From positions 1 to 8,167 of the forward strand of contig CAJUEB010000108.1 in assembly GCA_910585135.1 (NCBI GenBank): 8,167 nt of DNA, written 5' to 3'. Origin of the DNA: an uncultured Eubacteriales bacterium (GTDB lineage: Bacteria; Bacillota; Clostridia; Peptostreptococcales; Anaerovoracaceae). Below the pieces are notes generated by a model. That model searched no databases and was not told the origin of the DNA. It saw only the letters and a program-made list of their open reading frames with translations. The position numbers and the translations under genes are program-made. Shown here one piece after another: positions 6,198 to 8,167 of this stretch (positions within the stretch are counted from its first letter, which is position 1; each line of letters begins with the position of its first letter).

Positions 6198-6368
6198 CAA
6201 ATAGGTTTTTTGAATCAATTGCTACTTTATTTTCAAGCGTTGCGGTCTTATTCATAGTGAGAGCAGGCGTATTTTTTAGTAAATGGGCAGTTGAATTAGT
6301 GGAATGGTTGAAAATAAAGTAGCACATATATAAAAATTTGCAGTTGCTACTCAAATAATCACATTTAC
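6184..6368. repeat. 185-bp nested inverted-repeat element (MITE-like or folded RNA)
   Basis: Outer arms GTAAATGTG (6184-6192) and CACATTTAC (6360-6368) are complementary. Next in are two 32-bp palindrome-ended segments, 6194-6225 and 6319-6350, each bounded by GTAGC and GCTAC and about 60% identical as direct repeats. Innermost is a perfect 16-bp inverted repeat, 6221-6236 against 6308-6323, with a 71-bp spacer. I see no convincing target-site duplication. It may be a non-autonomous mobile element or a conserved RNA fold. Confidence 0.6.
6188..6322 (+). CDS. Putative 44-residue hydrophobic peptide overlapping the previous frame
   Basis: Not recognised. The ATG at 6188 overlaps the end of the preceding frame by 10 nt (ATG TGG GTA G), in a different frame. 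The product begins MWVANRFFESIATLF, has a central hydrophobic span (about residues 12-32) and ends VEWLKIK. There is no clear ribosome site, so translation would need coupling to the upstream frame, or the pair may be a frameshifted single membrane protein. The whole frame lies within the nested inverted-repeat element, so the open frame could be incidental. Confidence 0.22.
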   Translation: MWVANRFFESIATLFSSVAVLFIVRAGVFFSKWAVELVEWLKIK

Positions 6369-6659
6369 CAAAAAATGGATTGTGCTGAAGCTCCTGCGCG
6401 TGAAAAATGAGCGGAACCGTGAAGGTGGATGATTAGATCAAGAGGTACATGGGCGTCATTATTGGAAATGGGATCATGAATGAAATGAAGTTTGTGGTAT
6501 TTTAGATTTGTTTCTGTAAGAAATAAAAGCATTAAGCCCATATTGCTAGAACTCTGTATGCAAGGAATGATTTTATTGTATTGATATAAAGTTTTCTGCT
6601 GCAATCCAGTTAGGCTTTCAGACAAATACTTGAAAATTTGTCATGTACTTAAATTTTTT
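6369..6659. other. Stretch without a supportable gene
   Basis: All plus-strand frames are broken within about 25 codons. A coding-like patch TKKWIVLKLLRVKNERNREGG (about 6367-6429) ends at a stop and may be a gene relic. The minus strand is open at 6365-6625 for 86 codons, but it has no ribosome site and no recognisable family, so I do not call it. No strong hairpin or promoter was seen. Confidence 0.5.
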
Positions 6660-6670
6660 GGGGAGTGATA

Positions 6671-6709
6671 ATGAAAAAAGCAAACGAAGCAAGTGAAATA
6701 GCAAGATGA
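6671..6709 (+). CDS. 12-residue mini-ORF with strong ribosome site
   Basis: GGGGAG (6660-6665) sits 5 nt before ATG; the product is MKKANEASEIAR. The terminator stem begins 27 nt after its stop codon. It could be a leader peptide, a very small protein gene, or the surviving 5' end of a deleted gene. No amino acid is repeated in the manner of a classical biosynthetic attenuator, and no downstream plus-strand gene exists in the window to be attenuated. No convincing promoter was found. Confidence 0.3.
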   Translation: MKKANEASEIAR

Positions 6710-6735
6710 TATTCATGTTGCTAAAGGTCAGTTGA

Positions 6736-6794
6736 AAAACTCTGTATATTTCACTTTTTACGTGAAATATACAGAGTTTTACTGTTTTTTTTTT
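6736..6794 (+). terminator. Very strong intrinsic terminator, possibly bidirectional
   Basis: A perfect 19-bp stem pairs 6736-6754 (begins AAAACTCTG) with 6762-6780 (ends CAGAGTTTT) around a 7-nt loop. Ten Ts follow at 6785-6794. On the minus strand the stem is followed by five Ts, so it could also stop transcripts coming from the EamA gene. This is the only good terminator-like structure on that side. Confidence 0.88.
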
Positions 6795-6801
6795 AGATGA
6801 G

Positions 6802-6856
6802 AAATATCGCTGTAGGCGATATTTTAACTTGTTCCGAATATCCAGGGGATATTCGG
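6802..6856. repeat. Two adjacent perfect hairpins
   Basis: AAATATCGC (6802-6810) and GCGATATTT (6816-6824) pair around TGTAG. CCGAATATCC (6834-6843) and GGATATTCGG (6847-6856) pair around AGG. They lack T runs, so they are not typical terminators. They may be RNA folds or protein-binding palindromes. Confidence 0.7.
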
Positions 6857-6917
6857 GGAATGGCTGGTTTTATTTTCTTGGTGCACTTTTTCGCTTAACG
6901 CATAGCGCCTTATTACT

Positions 6918-7186
6918 GATTCTCTCAAATTTTCGCAAAAGCCTTCTTTAAGAGAAAATCGGGGACTTTTGCTCCTATTTTTGCTTAGGAACAGGCTTGA
7001 TTCTCTTAATCTGTGGGATTTTTTAAAAAGTCAGAGAAAATCATTGCATTTTTTCTCTATAAACCCCTTCTTTTTAAAATATGAGAGAAAATAGCACACA
7101 ACAATGCGGTTTCCACTCACTTTTTAACCGAAACATCGAGCGGTTTCTCTTAAAAATGGTGATTTTTATATTTTTAAGAGAAAACG
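6918..7186. repeat. Array of four inverted pairs of a TTCTCT motif (eight copies)
   Basis: Eight copies of a motif close to GATTTTCTCTTAAAA occur, alternating in orientation. TCTCT lies at 6921, 7002, 7054 and 7146, and its complement AGAGA at 6951, 7033, 7084 and 7177. The offset within each pair is 30, 31, 30 and 31 bp, while the distance between pairs varies. Inner sequences differ between pairs. The fourth pair extends to about 14 complementary bases. No coding frame is supported here. The fixed three-turn spacing suggests binding sites or a repeated RNA hairpin. Confidence 0.7.
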
Positions 7187-7190
7187 ACTA

Positions 7191-7261
7191 GTCTGCCGCT
7201 CTCCATTTATGGTTTGGTTCGCCTGCCTCTTGTTCACTCTTTCTAACGATTAGCCTGCCGC
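7191..7261. repeat. Three copies of a GCCTGCCGC-like motif spaced 30-32 bp
   Basis: GTCTGCCGC (7191-7199), GCCTGCCTC (7221-7229) and GCCTGCCGC (7253-7261) recur in the GC-rich tail before the stop of the EamA gene. Their significance is uncertain. Confidence 0.4.
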
Positions 7262-7287
7262 CCGTCATCCCGCTGCTGCGGTCTTTT

Positions 7288-8167
7288 TTATTCCGTCTGT
7301 TCCGCCTCCTTGGCTGCGGTTTTCTTTTCCGGCAGATTGGTTAGCAGCACAGCCGTTACTACCAGCAGACCGCCGATCACCATGCTCGCAGTGATCACAT
7401 CCCCTACCAGCAAATATCCGAATAAGCAGGCGCAGACTGGTTCGAACGTGTTGATAATGGAAGCGTTGCTGGGCCCGATGAGCCTGACGCCAAGGCAAAA
7501 CAGCAAAATTGCAGCAAACGCACAGACAGCCGCCAGCAGGAGCATATAGCCTAGCTGCGTGGCATTTTCCGTGAAGAGGGGATTGCCGCTGATCAGGCAT
7601 CTGAAAAAATTGATTACTGCGGATGTCACCAGCACATATCCGGCTGTTACGATGGAATTTACTTGGTCGAGCGCTTTTGCCGATAGCCCGATCGTATATA
7701 CGGTGTAGCATACTGCGCAGAGCAATGCGAAAATGACGCCCAGGATTTTGATTTTCATATCAGGAGACCAGACGATGAGGCACAGTCCCGCGAGGGAAAT
7801 GACGACCGCCAGGATTTTCACCACCCGCACCTTTTCACGACCGCGTATCATCTCTACAGCGATGACCATGGCAGGGAAGGTAAACGATATGATCGTAGCC
7901 AGCGAGCCGCTTATGTACTCAAATGAGAGGTAGAGCGTGGTAGCGATGCCTGCATATGCGATTACTACAGCCAGCATAGGCTTTACCGCCTGCTTTTCAA
8001 GCCGAAATGGGATTTTTTTAATAAAAATATACGCCCACATCAAAATCGCTGCGTAAAAAAATTTGTTAAACAGCAGCGTTTCCGAAACGACGCCCGTTTC
8101 AAACGCCATGAACGAAAGAGAAGGGACAAGTCCGTAGCAGATCGTCGTGCCAATGATGCAGAGACTG
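7288..8167 (-). CDS. EamA/DMT-superfamily permease (N-terminal end outside window)
   Basis: A ten-helix metabolite transporter of the cytoplasmic membrane, probably an exporter or exchanger of an amino acid or other small metabolite. On the minus strand 292 codons are visible. The frame stays open to the window edge (SLCIIGTTICYGLVPSLSF precedes MAFETG), so the Met at 8109 is inside TM1 and not the start; only a few residues are missing from the usual 300 or so. The two EamA repeats are clear. The first has TLLFNKFFYAAILMW and EYISGSLATIISFTFPAMV. The second has IGPSNASIINTFEPVCACL followed by FGYLLVGDVITASMVIGG, the classical end of the family. The tail, LPEKKTAAKEAEQTE, is polar. Codon use is GC-rich like that of the exporter operon. 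It is convergent with the APC gene. No terminator lies directly after the stop; the nearest candidate is the bidirectional-looking stem at 6736-6780. Confidence 0.93.
   Translation of the reverse strand, partial: SLCIIGTTICYGLVPSLSFMAFETGVVSETLLFNKFFYAAILMWAYIFIKKIPFRLEKQAVKPMLAVVIAYAGIATTLYLSFEYISGSLATIISFTFPAMVIAVEMIRGREKVRVVKILAVVISLAGLCLIVWSPDMKIKILGVIFALLCAVCYTVYTIGLSAKALDQVNSIVTAGYVLVTSAVINFFRCLISGNPLFTENATQLGYMLLLAAVCAFAAILLFCLGVRLIGPSNASIINTFEPVCACLFGYLLVGDVITASMVIGGLLVVTAVLLTNLPEKKTAAKEAEQTE

Noticed and set aside
6365..6625. 86-codon minus-strand ORF
   Set aside because: No Shine-Dalgarno sequence, no recognisable domain, composition like untranslated AT-rich DNA.
6918..7186. CRISPR array
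   Set aside because: The repeated element is only about 10-15 bp, alternates in orientation and the distances between pairs vary; no cas gene is nearby.
7270..7287. Plus-strand terminator CCGC-TGCT-GCGG with T6
   Set aside because: Only a 4-bp stem and it abuts the stop codon of the minus-strand EamA gene; likely chance.
6795..7290. Chromosome dimer resolution (dif) site or replication origin in the hairpin-rich spacer
   Set aside because: No 28-bp dif-like core and no cluster of DnaA boxes could be seen.

Overview
This window looks like the chromosome of a low-to-moderate GC, anaerobic Firmicute, probably class Clostridia. The reasons are strong GGAGG-type ribosome sites, sigma-A-like promoters, U-tailed intrinsic terminators, and an MMPL transporter paired with a secreted repeat-rich protein, a pairing I associate with clostridia. 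The genus cannot be set from the sequence alone. There are four solid protein genes, two of them cut by the window edges, and about 2.3 kb of unusually repeat- and hairpin-rich non-coding DNA between them.

Left block (1-3570): the C-terminal two thirds of an RND/MMPL-type exporter is followed 16 nt later by a secreted protein with a long Leu/Gly/Ala repeat region. They almost certainly form one operon and one envelope-export unit. The second gene carries three in-frame 21-bp repeats just before its signal peptide core. It is followed by nine degenerate 27-bp tandem repeats lying between its stop codon and a strong GC-rich terminator at 3518-3570.

Middle (3571-4244): a gene-free stretch. It holds 36-bp degenerate repeats (3624-3724), then a consensus promoter (3799-3827) followed about 165 nt downstream by an intrinsic terminator (3992-4027). 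This arrangement predicts a short RNA of about 190 nt. A second, near-perfect promoter (4173-4201) then drives the next gene.

APC transporter (4245-5930): an amino-acid/polyamine/organocation permease most like the polyamine:proton symporter branch, with two extra predicted C-terminal membrane segments and its own terminator (5964-5994). Its codon choice (almost exclusively AGA for arginine) and optimal promoter and ribosome site suggest high expression.

Right spacer (5995-7287): a hairpin resembling an IS200/IS605-type end that also covers a ribosome site, two tiny overlapping membrane-protein reading frames, a 185-bp nested inverted-repeat element, a 12-codon mini-ORF followed by a very strong terminator, two perfect hairpins, and an array of eight TTCTCT motifs arranged as four inverted pairs with a constant 30-31 bp internal spacing. 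The window ends with a nearly complete EamA/DMT-family permease on the minus strand, convergent with everything else.

I see no CRISPR array, tRNA, rRNA, intact transposase or recognisable defence system. The most unusual content is the non-coding repeat architecture rather than the genes. All repeat and RNA calls were made by eye and need computational confirmation.
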